A stretch of DNA of 64,000 bases. Origin: Mesorhizobium huakuii. Its GTDB lineage: Bacteria > Pseudomonadota > Alphaproteobacteria > Rhizobiales > Rhizobiaceae. Made by a program: the position numbers and the translations under genes. Below, piece after piece: positions 31,271-41,100 of the stretch. Location: the NCBI RefSeq assembly GCF_030160235.1, contig NZ_BSNY01000026.1:1-64000 (forward strand). The letters run 5' to 3'. The notes below the pieces were generated by a model. The model did not search any database. It was not told the DNA's origin and saw only the letters and a program-made list of their open reading frames with translations. Each line of letters starts with the position of its first letter. The first letter of the stretch is position 1.

Positions 31271-31880
31271 CTACGCTGACCGACCTCCAAAAACAGACCT
31301 TGCCTGGGAAATGTCCGAGCGCAGCTGACTATTTTCGGCGACTGGGTTCGAATCCCACTCCCTCCGCCATCTGCGAACATATTTGCGAACCCCGGCGCCA
31401 TCTAATCCGTCGTCAGGCGGGTTGGTGCTGAGAACACCATTCTTCAGGTCATCGACGTGGCCAAAGATTCGCACATAGCGCTCACCAACCTCGACCCGCT
31501 CCACGATCGTGGCGAGATAAATCTTCGCACGAGCCGCACGCTTCCGGTCTAGCAGCTCCATCATCTTAGTCCTGAAGATCTCAATCGCGCCTTCGGTCAC
31601 CTCTTCGTGCTCCGCGGCCTGGGCGACCGTCTCGGTCATCCGGTTCCGAGCGCATGTCAGCTCCTCGTTGGCCATTCGCAGGTTTTTCTGGAACAGTGGA
31701 TCCTGAGCCAGCCCTGGAGCAATCCGCACGCTTGCCAGAAGGCCCTCCATGGCGTTCTCAGCCGCGCTGACCCTTGCTTGCAGCGATGGCCGTTCGTTGG
31801 AGGCAGCAATCCGGCGACTGCGTATCTTCTGCTTCGGTGTTGCCGACGAAAGGCTACGGAAAGCTGCTTCGGCATTGAAA
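31271..31880 (-). pseudogene. C-terminal remnant of serine-type site-specific recombinase
   Basis: The frame from about 31880 down to TAG 31271 reads like the coiled, C-terminal part of rhizobial serine recombinases (IEIFRTKMMELLDRK; IYLATIVERVEVGERYVRIFG). The catalytic N-terminal resolvase domain is absent; upstream, the strand carries another ORF in a different frame. The last ~35 codons run through a tRNA-like 3' end (RREWDSNP), a common sign of an element fused to its attachment site. No start or ribosome site is convincing. Confidence 0.65.
31343..31369 (+). repeat. tRNA-Ser-like 3' end, probable attachment-site scar
   Basis: The 27 bases from TGGGTTCGAATCCCA to CCCTCCGCCA look like the T arm and acceptor end, including CCA, of a tRNA of the serine type. 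No D arm or anticodon arm precedes it; the upstream sequence is unrelated. It is therefore an att remnant rather than a gene. It overlaps the recombinase remnant in antisense. Confidence 0.65.
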
Positions 31881-32553
31881 ATGACCGGAAGACGCCCCGC
31901 TCGGGGTCGGACACCTGATCGGCTCCGTCGACGATCGCGGTCTCGATCTTCACTAGGAGTGGTCCCCGGTGTTCAGCCACCCATTCCGGCGCTATCGCCG
32001 CCACCGCCAGCATCCTGAACCGCAGCCGGTCCACTTCCTGAGGACGGTAGGAGCCGAGGCTTCGCTTGATATCCAGGATTAGCCCGCTGTGTTTTGTTCT
32101 GTTCACCACGAAGAGATCAGGCTTGTAGGTCTCGGTCGAATGCACCCGCGACGGAAAGCGTACTCCCTTGATCTCGTCGGATGGTGTCCGCTTCAGCATT
32201 TCCTGGGCGGCGGGCACGATCGGCATCGCCGTTGTCGGCAGGAGTTTGAGGTCGGGGTTCTTCTGGACGGCCTGCCCGATGGCCAGTTCCAGCAGCCGGC
32301 CTTCCTGCATCACCGCCGACCGGAAGAAGCCGAAGAGCGACGCGTACTCGCCGAAGGTAATGTCGCCCCGGACCTCTCCGGCGAGCGCCGCCTTCATCGC
32401 TTCGTCGACCAGCTTGTCGACGTCGTTGTCGAAGGCTCCAGGCGGCAGCGATCCTGTCGATTGTCCAAAATGGCGTCGATAACCCGCCAGCCGCACCGTC
32501 GAATTCCGGCGGTCCCCTTCCGGACGGCGGAAATGCCATCTATCAATTCTCAT
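31657..32553 (-). CDS. PD-(D/E)XK-like hypothetical protein, C-terminus disrupted
   Basis: Starts at ATG 32553 behind GAGAGG. Residues up to about 230 look like a genuine protein, with KPDLFVVNRTKHSGLILDIK giving the spacing of a PD-(D/E)XK nuclease (PD, then DIK). After about 31855 the frame reads basic, repeat-poor sequence that is the recombinase remnant out of frame, so the natural C-terminus seems lost by a deletion junction. Nuclease fold is an inference from one motif. Confidence 0.55.
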   Translation of the reverse strand: MRIDRWHFRRPEGDRRNSTVRLAGYRRHFGQSTGSLPPGAFDNDVDKLVDEAMKAALAGEVRGDITFGEYASLFGFFRSAVMQEGRLLELAIGQAVQKNPDLKLLPTTAMPIVPAAQEMLKRTPSDEIKGVRFPSRVHSTETYKPDLFVVNRTKHSGLILDIKRSLGSYRPQEVDRLRFRMLAVAAIAPEWVAEHRGPLLVKIETAIVDGADQVSDPERGVFRSFSMPKQLSVAFRRQHRSRRYAVAGLLPPTNGHRCKQGSARLRTPWRAFWQACGLLQGWLRIHCSRKTCEWPTRS

Positions 32554-32728
32554 AGCCCAAGACCTCTCACCAGGTTGCGGGTCAGGCCTCCGTTCGGTGT
32601 TGACGCACCATCGGGGGCCGCTTGCGTTCATGCCGCTGCGTGAACGGCCGTAACCGATCGGGATCCGAGACAGATCTCAAATGAAAGAAGCCGACATGGT
32701 TAATTTGTTGGGATGTCCTCTGGTTCAC

Positions 32729-33787
32729 CTACCAGCCTGGATATCGGTCCCAGAAGGTTTCGCTTTCATAGCGACCTTCGATGATAGCCGCGAAGTCCCT
32801 CGCCAACGTCTCGATCACATCGCCAAGCTCCACACGTTCCGCCCACGCTGTCGGTAGGGATCGGGGTCCATGCAAAGCCCCCACGATGTTTCCCGCTATC
32901 GCGCCAGTCGAGTCGGAATCGCCGCTATGGTTGACCGCCGCGATGATCGCCTCGCGAGGGCCTTCAGCGGCGAGCGCGCAAAGAACGGCGATCGCGAGCG
33001 CCTCTTCTGCAACCCAGCCCTCGCCAAGCTCGGACAGCCGATCGCGCCAATCTGTTGCACTGCTTAGTTGCGCCCCGTGCCGGAGCGCGTCCCGGACCTC
33101 GCGGGCGTCGTGTTCGCTCTGCAGGATCGATAGTGCCTGCTCGACGGCATGCGGAAGTCCCTGTCCTTGCGCCACAACGGCAATGATCGCCGCGAGCGCT
33201 CCGGATGAAAAGGCAGCGGAGGGATGCCCATGCGTGGTTCTTGCTGTCTCCATCGCGAGACTGAAAGCGTGGTGCGGGTTATCGACTGCGAAAAAGCCGA
33301 AGGACGCGTCCCGCATGACCGTCCCGCAGCCTTTGCTGTCGTTCTTCGCGGCGCTGCCGAATGACCTGCTTTCCCGAAGTGCAGACAGACAGGTATTTCC
33401 AGGTGCCCTTCGCGTCCAAAGCCTCTTCTCGCGGATCAGCCAGCCGTCGAGTTCGTCGTCGGATGAGAGTTGCTCGAATGGATGATCCTGTGTGACGAGC
33501 CAGCGCTTGTAGGCATGATGCACGACAGCCGGCGGATGTCCGATACCCTTCTCAGACATTCGAATGGCAGCCCTAATCAACCCGTCAACCGTAAAAAGGG
33601 TCATTTGCGTGTCGTCAGTGATCGCACCAGTGACGCCGTAGGCTGCATCGAAGTCCAAGATACCCTGCGAGCCATATCGAGCGGTAATCTCCTCCAGCTT
33701 GAGAAATTCTACGGGAGCGCCAAGAGCGTCCCCGCACGCGCCTCCCAACAGGCAGCCATAGATGTGGTCATACAGCGTCAATGACAT
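32729..33787 (-). CDS. ADP-ribosylglycohydrolase family protein
   Basis: 352 residues with the DraG/ARH pattern: GCLLGGACGDALGAPVEF at the N-terminus, the metal-site ITDDTQM, GSKGCGTVMRD-like GCGTVMRDASFGF, and NHSGDSDSTGAIAGN near the C-terminus. All metal-ligand motifs are intact, so it should remove ADP-ribose from protein, nucleic acid or a small molecule. No ADP-ribosyltransferase is seen nearby. It stands alone on the minus strand in the island's entry zone. Confidence 0.92.
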   Translation of the reverse strand: MSLTLYDHIYGCLLGGACGDALGAPVEFLKLEEITARYGSQGILDFDAAYGVTGAITDDTQMTLFTVDGLIRAAIRMSEKGIGHPPAVVHHAYKRWLVTQDHPFEQLSSDDELDGWLIREKRLWTRRAPGNTCLSALRESRSFGSAAKNDSKGCGTVMRDASFGFFAVDNPHHAFSLAMETARTTHGHPSAAFSSGALAAIIAVVAQGQGLPHAVEQALSILQSEHDAREVRDALRHGAQLSSATDWRDRLSELGEGWVAEEALAIAVLCALAAEGPREAIIAAVNHSGDSDSTGAIAGNIVGALHGPRSLPTAWAERVELGDVIETLARDFAAIIEGRYESETFWDRYPGW

Positions 33788-34143
33788 CTCCTGCGTCTGA
33801 TATGGATATGCGGGTGTGTAGCTTTCCGCACGGATAAGTCTGAAATCGATGGTGCAATGCTATGCGCCTTCCGGAGGTGCAGTTTATGCAAGGGCACCGG
33901 AACATCGATACGACTCATGCTTTGATCTTAATGGATTCATTGAATTGCTTGGATGAAATTTGAACGCAGGTGGGGAGCTGAGTGGCGCATCCGCATTGGC
34001 CGCTCTGAGCACCGCACCTCATAGGACGCGACTGCGGTGTTCAACGCCGCCAATGCGACAATCTGACTGAAATTGGCTGTTGCACGTGCGTACTATTGCC
34101 GCGATATCCGCAGCCAGACACTTAAGCAGCCGGAGAAAGAATT
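33788..34143. other. Intergenic region (356 bases) containing a long hairpin
   Basis: Lies between the starts of two divergent genes. No convincing ORF. The only clear structure is the hairpin described separately at 33992-34057; the part up to 33990 is comparatively AT-rich and likely holds promoters. Confidence 0.6.
33992..34057 (+). repeat. Long near-perfect inverted repeat (25-bp arms)
   Basis: Arm 33992-34016 pairs with 34033-34057. Outer CGCATTGGC/GCCAATGCG (9 bp) and inner CACCGCA/TGCGGTG (7 bp) are exact; the 9 bases between them pair except for three mismatches and one G-U. The loop has 16 bases. No T run follows. It may be a structured leader of the gene at 34144, a small RNA, or a transposon relic. 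Confidence 0.65.
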
Positions 34144-34575
34144 ATGGCCGATACCGCATTCTCGAAGGCTCTCGTCACGATCGACTGGGAGGGAGAAAAC
34201 CTTCTCGTGTTGCGCTGCCCCATCACGGGTGAAGTCGTCGCTGCAGGATACGATCCGACGACCGGGGAGTTTGGTTACGGAGAGCACGTTCCAGAGTGGG
34301 AAAACATCCCCACGGTTCTGTTTCACTACACGCCCGAGACGGGCGAGTTCGACTTCATCCGGCCGCAGCTCAAGGAAGAGATCGACAGGAAGCGCCAAGA
34401 ACTGGAAGCGGCCGGAGGCGACGAGGAGTTCGACGATTTCGATGTCCTGCAGGAACACCTGCCGTCCATCGGGAAGGTTCCGCTCGTTTTTTGCATCGAA
34501 ACCTCCGGCATCGCAACGGGGCCGCTGACCTCAACGGTTTATGTTGGTCTCGATCTGGCGGCGGCCTCGGCGTAA
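34144..34575 (+). CDS. Acidic hypothetical protein, 143 aa
   Basis: Starts behind GGAGAAAGA. The protein is strongly acidic (AAGGDEEFDDFDVLQEHL; WEGENLLVLRCPITGEVVAAG) with no membrane segment. I recognise no family. It is followed by about 240 bases, to the helicase stop, in which I find no supported gene. Confidence 0.7.
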   Translation: MADTAFSKALVTIDWEGENLLVLRCPITGEVVAAGYDPTTGEFGYGEHVPEWENIPTVLFHYTPETGEFDFIRPQLKEEIDRKRQELEAAGGDEEFDDFDVLQEHLPSIGKVPLVFCIETSGIATGPLTSTVYVGLDLAAASA

Positions 34576-34815
34576 TGCATACCGGGGATCAGGACGCTGC
34601 CCGGGGCTGTGCTGATCCTTCCGGTGATCGCCGTTGTATCGCCATGCCGCGCGAGTTTATCCTCCATCCCGTCAACCGGATTCGGTTCAGGTCTGCGGCG
34701 AGCGCCTTGTGCGCATCTTCCGGGAATAGGCTTTCCTGAGCCAATGCAAGTGACGACATTGGTCGCCGCAACTTGTTTTTGGGCGACCAGCGCCGCTGTT
34801 GAACGAACCCGGGCA

Positions 34816-37800
34816 TCAGTCGCTACCGATGATCCGCAGGCGCATGGCACGGGTCTCCAGCAGATATGTCTCGACGCCAGCAAGCAGGTGCAGACCTTCC
34901 TCGCCAATCGCTTGGCGGGAAAGACCGGGCTGCACAATGCGAACGTCGTATTCGAAGCGATGGTCCTGCCAGCCGGCTTTCAGCTTTTTGATCATGGCCG
35001 CCGAACCCCGCTCGATCCGCGAGCTGAGCCCCCTGTCACGCCGCATCTGTTCCCGCTTCAGCATGTGCTGGAGCATCCGGTTGGGACGATCACGCCACCT
35101 GGCCGATTTCTGAGCTTGTCCGCACACCTCGTATAGGTCATTGAGCCGAGCACCGGGCGTTGCGGCGCTCGAATATTTGCAATGAAACAAGGTCACCGAC
35201 ACGACGCTGTCGGTGATGCGCAATGCGACCACATCGGCGATTTCACCTTTGCCATCGTCGTCGAAGATGACGTCATAGGGATCGGTGTCGGCCAACAAGG
35301 TTTCGATGACGAGCCGCTGGACCGAATCTACCCGCTTCTCGACGCCCTGCGCTTCGGCGCGGATGTTGGTTTTCGACCAGTCCCACACCTCGATCTTCTC
35401 GGACGGATAGGGCTGGACCATTTCGCCTTCGGGCAGGGCGTAGAGGTGGCTGTAGATCAGCAGGGAGCCGTCACCGAAGTCGATCTGCGGCGCATCATCG
35501 GCGAAGGACTCCGAAAGCGTCTGGATCTTGCTGCCGACCTTGATCGTCGCCTTGGGGCCGTTGCGCTGGGGGTAGCGCGCTCCGCCATCGGCAAAGACGA
35601 TCTCGAACTCGGCGGACTGGTCTTCGCTTCGCACGGCAAAGCGCAGCGGCCCCGTTCGCGTATTGTCGAGCAGTTCGATGTCGCATTCGGTGAACAGGAC
35701 TGGTTTGTCGCCGAAGGTGATTTCGATGCGGTCTTCGATCTGCATCAGAAGCGATTCCGGCCAATGAATCGCCACGGGCGGGACCGCCGGGCGATCACTG
35801 ATCTGGCGCGGTCGCATAGCGCTCTTGAACACACCGTCGGTGGTGATGCCGGGATCATTCACGGCGCGGCCGACATCCTGACACCAGTCGACCCAGTCGG
35901 TGAGATCACGCACTTTGGAGATCGACCAGAACTTGCCTTTAGCCGAGCAGCCTCGCGAGGCCGGCGCGCCGTCGAGAAACCCGGTGGCGAACACGTTGTT
36001 CTTGATCCGTGACTGGGATTTGGCGCTATCCAGCCCGTCGGCCACATCGACGCCCATGTACATGGAATAGCGAACGCCGCGGCCCTGATGGTGAGTGAGG
36101 CCGAGGTTGCGCAGGATTAGGCGTTTGAAGCCGTGCAGGCTGCGGAAGACATCTTCGCCCTCGACGCGGCGGGCCGTCTCGCCGCAAACGGCATTGGCCA
36201 GGCGGTCGAACGGTCCCTTGGCCGAACTGCTGATATAAAGCAGGCCGCTTGCCTGGTCCCAATGCAGCATATGCAGGTCCCACTTCACGTTGATGGCGTG
36301 CTGGGCCGTCGTCCAGCGGGCCTGTTCCTCCGCCCGGGTGACGAAGATCGCCACGCGCTGGTGCGGATTGATTTTCATGCCGAGGTAGAAGCCAGGGTCG
36401 TATAGATCTTCGGCTTGGAAGGGATCCCAGCTCTCGCACGAAGTCCGGTACACGACCGCGTTCATCTTCGGCTCGAGGGTTTGCAACGGGATGTCGTCGA
36501 GATCGCCGGCGAAGCCTTTGAACATCTCGGCACGCCGGACCTGGCGCTCGATCTTGGCCGAGCTCAGCGCCTCAACCAGCGCGTTCCAATCAGCGTCTTC
36601 GGCATAGAGCTTCGCCAGCGATCGATCGATGTCGTCGATGCCGGTGTTGGCGATGACGGTCGCATCACCCAAAGTCGGGTCTTGGCGAGTGAAGCGGCCA
36701 ACAAACTGGATCGTGACCGCGATGCTTTTGTGGTGGTCGTGCAGAGCCGCGATTTTCAGTTCGGGAAGGTCGAACCCTTCACCCAGCATGTCGACACAGA
36801 CGATGATCCGGCTCTCGAATCGTCGAAGCGCTGCAAGATTTTCGCGTCTCTCCCGCAGCGGTTGCTGGCTGTGGACGATGACTGGCCGATATTCCGGATA
36901 GCTCTCGGTATAGAGCCGGTGCAAGTGCTTTGCGCGTTCGATCGTGCTGCAACGGGCCATGGCGAGGTGGTTGAGGCCAGCCGCGAGGTCCTCGGCGAGG
37001 ACTTCGCCAAGCTTTTCGGCGATCGCCAGGTCGGCGTCGGGACGATCAAGTCCGAAGACGGCCTCGAACCGGATCGGTTTGAAATAGCCTTCTTCCTGCG
37101 CCTTCTTCAGGGGATAGGTATAGATGAACTCGCCGTCCACACGCCGCCCATCTTCGCGAAACGGGGTAGCGGTGAACTGGACGATCGGGATCGGTGGTTT
37201 GCGGTCGACGAAGAGACTGCGAAATTCCGACCATGTCCGGGCGCCGATATGGTGGGCCTCATCGATGAAGAGCGCTGCGGCTCGCGCCGCCATCTGTTCT
37301 TGAACTTGGGGGTTTGCCCGCCCGGCGATGTGCATGGTTGTGACGATGACGTTGGCCGCGTCGAAGATCTGATCGACCTCGGCAACAGACGAGGGGATGT
37401 GCGCAAGACGGGTCACCACGGGATAGTCGGCCGATGCGTCGAGGCACGCCTGGCTCTTGAGGACGCCAAAGGTTTCGAATTTTCCGGCGATCTGTTCGCG
37501 GAGTGCGTCGGTTGGAACCACGACCAGTAACCGGTCAAACTGCTGGCGGGCGTTCAGGGCGAGCATAGTCTCTGTCTTGCCAGTGCCGGTTGGCATGACG
37601 ATGGTCGCGGGCTCGGTCGAGCGTGTCGCGTGCGCGAGGGCCGCGTGGAGTGCGCCGATCTGGGGTCGCCTCAGCCCCGGCACGGCGGGCTTGCCGTCCA
37701 TGGCCGCTCGGCCTTCGCGCAGATGGAAGGCGTCATCCCAGGACATGGTAACGGCCACAAGCCGGGTCGTCATATCTCGAACGCTCAACAGAGCGGGATT

Positions 37801-38157
37801 GAGGGGCGTAGGACGGAGCCAACGCCCTTCTCCGCGTTCCAGCGCTTCCTTGATTTCCTTTGGGTGCTGGGCATCGGGTACGAGCAGGATGAGGTCAGAA
37901 TCCAGCCTAGTCGCTGTCTTTCCGCTGAGTATAATGAGGGTCTGCCCTTTTGACAGCGTCGTCTCAAATCCACCGACACGCCGAACCGTGAAAGGCTTGA
38001 GCCGGCAAATGGCTTGTATCGACGGCTCCGCCTGCTGGCGCGTCGTGCTGCCCAAGACTCTGCCTTCGACGGCCATTCGCGCCGGGAGGAGCAGCGACAC
38101 CTCCTCGGTGAAGAGGTCGTCCTGTCCTGGAGCGGTGGCGTCTGTTCGTTCGTGCAT
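34816..38157 (-). CDS. SF2 DEAD/DEAH helicase (defence-locus minus arm)
   Basis: 1113 residues from ATG 38157 behind GGGGGA. Two RecA-like domains carry motif I MPTGTGKT (Lys194), motif II DEAHH (Asp299-His302), SAT-type FTATPF, VDMLGEGFDLPELKI and motif VI QFVGRFTRQDP. The ~550-residue C-terminal part has no family I can name. It lies 22 bases behind the AddA-like gene and ends the minus-arm operon. A DNA translocase or unwinding role with the two nucleases is likely; RNA substrate cannot be excluded. Confidence 0.88.
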   Translation of the reverse strand: MHERTDATAPGQDDLFTEEVSLLLPARMAVEGRVLGSTTRQQAEPSIQAICRLKPFTVRRVGGFETTLSKGQTLIILSGKTATRLDSDLILLVPDAQHPKEIKEALERGEGRWLRPTPLNPALLSVRDMTTRLVAVTMSWDDAFHLREGRAAMDGKPAVPGLRRPQIGALHAALAHATRSTEPATIVMPTGTGKTETMLALNARQQFDRLLVVVPTDALREQIAGKFETFGVLKSQACLDASADYPVVTRLAHIPSSVAEVDQIFDAANVIVTTMHIAGRANPQVQEQMAARAAALFIDEAHHIGARTWSEFRSLFVDRKPPIPIVQFTATPFREDGRRVDGEFIYTYPLKKAQEEGYFKPIRFEAVFGLDRPDADLAIAEKLGEVLAEDLAAGLNHLAMARCSTIERAKHLHRLYTESYPEYRPVIVHSQQPLRERRENLAALRRFESRIIVCVDMLGEGFDLPELKIAALHDHHKSIAVTIQFVGRFTRQDPTLGDATVIANTGIDDIDRSLAKLYAEDADWNALVEALSSAKIERQVRRAEMFKGFAGDLDDIPLQTLEPKMNAVVYRTSCESWDPFQAEDLYDPGFYLGMKINPHQRVAIFVTRAEEQARWTTAQHAINVKWDLHMLHWDQASGLLYISSSAKGPFDRLANAVCGETARRVEGEDVFRSLHGFKRLILRNLGLTHHQGRGVRYSMYMGVDVADGLDSAKSQSRIKNNVFATGFLDGAPASRGCSAKGKFWSISKVRDLTDWVDWCQDVGRAVNDPGITTDGVFKSAMRPRQISDRPAVPPVAIHWPESLLMQIEDRIEITFGDKPVLFTECDIELLDNTRTGPLRFAVRSEDQSAEFEIVFADGGARYPQRNGPKATIKVGSKIQTLSESFADDAPQIDFGDGSLLIYSHLYALPEGEMVQPYPSEKIEVWDWSKTNIRAEAQGVEKRVDSVQRLVIETLLADTDPYDVIFDDDGKGEIADVVALRITDSVVSVTLFHCKYSSAATPGARLNDLYEVCGQAQKSARWRDRPNRMLQHMLKREQMRRDRGLSSRIERGSAAMIKKLKAGWQDHRFEYDVRIVQPGLSRQAIGEEGLHLLAGVETYLLETRAMRLRIIGSD

Positions 38158-38179
38158 CGATCCCCCGAGCGCCTGCCGC

Positions 38180-41100
38180 CTACGCCGCGACCGCGGCAAC
38201 TGGCGAAGGCGCAACCGTGAGGATTTCGCCCGACGTCACCAGTACGATCAGTCCCCGTTGTGTCCCGGTCATATCCAGATAGTTCCGTACCTGGGCGCGG
38301 TAGTGCTCGATGGCCTCCGGGCTTGGCTGAACATCGCTCTTCCAGTCGACGACGACCTGCGGTTTTCCGTCAGGCCCAAAACTGATGGCGTCCGCGATGC
38401 CTGCGGTCGCCTGTTCAAGGTCGTCGACAAACGCCGAGGCATAGACCGGAAACTCCGGCGCAAGGGTCGGCCGAAGCTCGGCGATTTCGGGCAAGGCGAG
38501 GGTGCGGGCCACGCAGCCCGCTAGCTCGACCGGCGAAAGACCTTGGGCGGGATCATCAACCACTGGCTTGTCGATCGCGGCGATAAGCACCTGCGCGCGT
38601 TCGGTCAGAGACGCCACATCGTCCGGCGTTTCTCCGGTTAGAGCCTCCTCGAAAAGCTTGTGCAGGATCAGACCACGTTCGCGTCCGCCCTGGACGCTGG
38701 CGCGGGTGGCATCGTCACGAGGCTGACCTGCGTCGCTTGCTGCCCAGATTTCTGCCGCTTCGGGTGTCACAACAGGCCCGATGCTGGTTTCGTCGCGGCT
38801 TGGCGCTAGCCAGGTCAGGCGGCGATGACGGTCTGTGATGGCAGCAGCTTCGGCCGCAAAGATCTCCCGTGTCTGCGGGTTGCTCTGGCCGTCCGGTGCT
38901 GCTCCCACGTCCGGCGAGAGGTGGGACAGAGCGAGCGCCGGAAGCTCGCCGAGCGATGGATCGAGGAGGGAGATCCATGCCGATTTCGACGGCGCGGCGT
39001 CAAGTCGAGGCAGGACAAGCAGCTCGCGCGCCCGGGTGGCGGCGACATACCAGAGCCGGATGCGCTCACGATCGAGCTCGGCTTTTTCCGCGTCGCGGGC
39101 GTCGTCATACCCGACCGGTCGGACGCCAAAGACTGGGCAATAGAAAATGTCGCTGTCGCGATCGGTCACCGCGCTTTCCGGCGCCATGATCCCCGTCATC
39201 GTATTGACGGGCACGACGATCGGCCATTCTAGGCCCTTAGCGGCGTGCATGGTGTAGAGGGCGATGGCCTCTTCCTGGGCGTCGGGTCGTCCTTCGACGG
39301 CACGCGATTCGTCGGTCCAGGCCGCCGTCATGGTCTCGGCAAAGGCGCGAAGACCCCGAACCGCAAAGGCGGACGTCAGGCTCAGATAGAGATCAACGTT
39401 GGCGAGTGCGCGTTCCGCCTGTCCCCGGTGCCGTTCGAGCAGGATCGGGCGTACCCGCATCACATCGACTGCCTGCGACAGGAGGTTGTGCGGCGTGGTG
39501 CTATTGGTCCGACGGTAGAGCGCTTGCAGCTTCTCGATGGTCGTCCGGGCAAGCGTGTGTTCGATGCCGCTGGCATCGACCCCGAGATCGAGCCGGGGCA
39601 GTGCGTCCGGGTAGTCCTCGGAGCGCGGCAGCGCCCAGATGATGTCGAGAACCTCTTCCTCTGTCAGGCCGACGAGCGGGCCGCGCAGCAGTGCGCCCAA
39701 AGCGAGGGTGTCGCGCCGATCGGCGAGGACGCGGGTCAGGGCGATGAGGTCCTGGATTTCCTGGCGGCGAAACAGCCCCTTGCCCGCCTGGGTCGCGACC
39801 GGGATGCCGTGCCGTTCCAGCGCCTCTTCATAGCGCCACAGATCGCTGCCGGTAGGGGCAAGTAGGGCGATGTCGCCCGGCCGGCAGACCCGGCTGGCGC
39901 CGCTCCGGCGATCGAGGATCATCTCGCTGCCGATCAGGCGGGCGCACATTTCGGCGACCGCTTCGGCTTCGGCGTCACGCTGCTGTTCGGCCGTGGCCTT
40001 ACCGTTTTCGTCGGCGACCACGACGTCCAGAGCTGCGACACACAGCGCCTCTCCGCGATCAGAGTGGAACGGGTCGAGCGCGGTGAAGCCCGGCTGTCCC
40101 TCGCTCGATAGCAATGTCTCGAAGCGCTCGTTCACATAAGTGAGAATGGGCGCGCACGAGCGAAAGTTGGTCGAGATCGACAGGACACTGTCCGGATTCT
40201 GGGCGAGAAACGCTTCACGTGCCCGCACATAGGCGCTGACATCAGCGCCACGGAAACGATAGATCGCCTGCTTGGGATCGCCGACCAGGAACAGTGCGCC
40301 GGGACGGATTTGAAAAGCCGACCAGTCGGTGGTCGAACCGTCTGCGGGCGGTTCGCCGCAGAGGCGCCAGAAGATCTCGGTCTGTAGCGGGTCGGTGTCC
40401 TGAAACTCATCGACAAGGACATGGGCGAAACGCGTCGCCAGCGACCGGCAAACATCATCATGATCGCGCAGCAAGCCGCGTGCCGCGAAGATCAAGTCGT
40501 CGAAATCGAGCAGAGCCGCTGAACGCTTGTGGTCGCGGAAGCGGTGCAGAACCGGCTGCACCTGGGCGATCAGATCGGCGAGCACGCGGCTGGCGGCATT
40601 CTGGAGCATTGTCTGCCATGCCTCGCAGCACGCCACATAGTGCCCTTCGGCTGCCGTGTTGAGGCGCTCGCCATCAGCCTTGGTCAAGCCCTCGCGCCTG
40701 GCCGCGTCGACCCATTTGCCCTTTTTCTTGAACGCGGAGAAGGCTCCGCTCTTGTTGCAAAGATCGCGGTGCGGCTGCGATACCAGCAGGCGGACCAGCC
40801 CAGCCGGCGTTTCGGCAACGGAGGCGTCATCAAGGGCCTGCGCCATTTCGGCAAACCGCTCCGCGATCGTCGCTGTTTCTTCCTCGACTGCGGGTGCGGT
40901 GCGGATGAACTCGGCGAAGAAGTCCGCTGCGGTGAGGAAGGTTTGAAGGTGCGGCGCCAGCGGGGTGACCGCCGGGGCGGACACCGTTCGACGGCGGCGC
41001 AGGTTCGCCACGATCTTGTGGATCAGCCCGACGGTCTCACCGGGATTCTGAAGCACCATTTCGGCGATGATGCCGCCTTCGCCACCTGAGAGTTGCTCTC

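Noticed and set aside
31343-31369. A functional tRNA-Ser gene
   Set aside because: Only the T arm and acceptor end are present; no D or anticodon arm precedes them.
34539-34937. A 132-codon minus-strand frame in the gap behind the acidic gene
   Set aside because: It overlaps both neighbours, has no good ribosome site and no recognisable protein pattern; I leave 34576-34815 without a gene.
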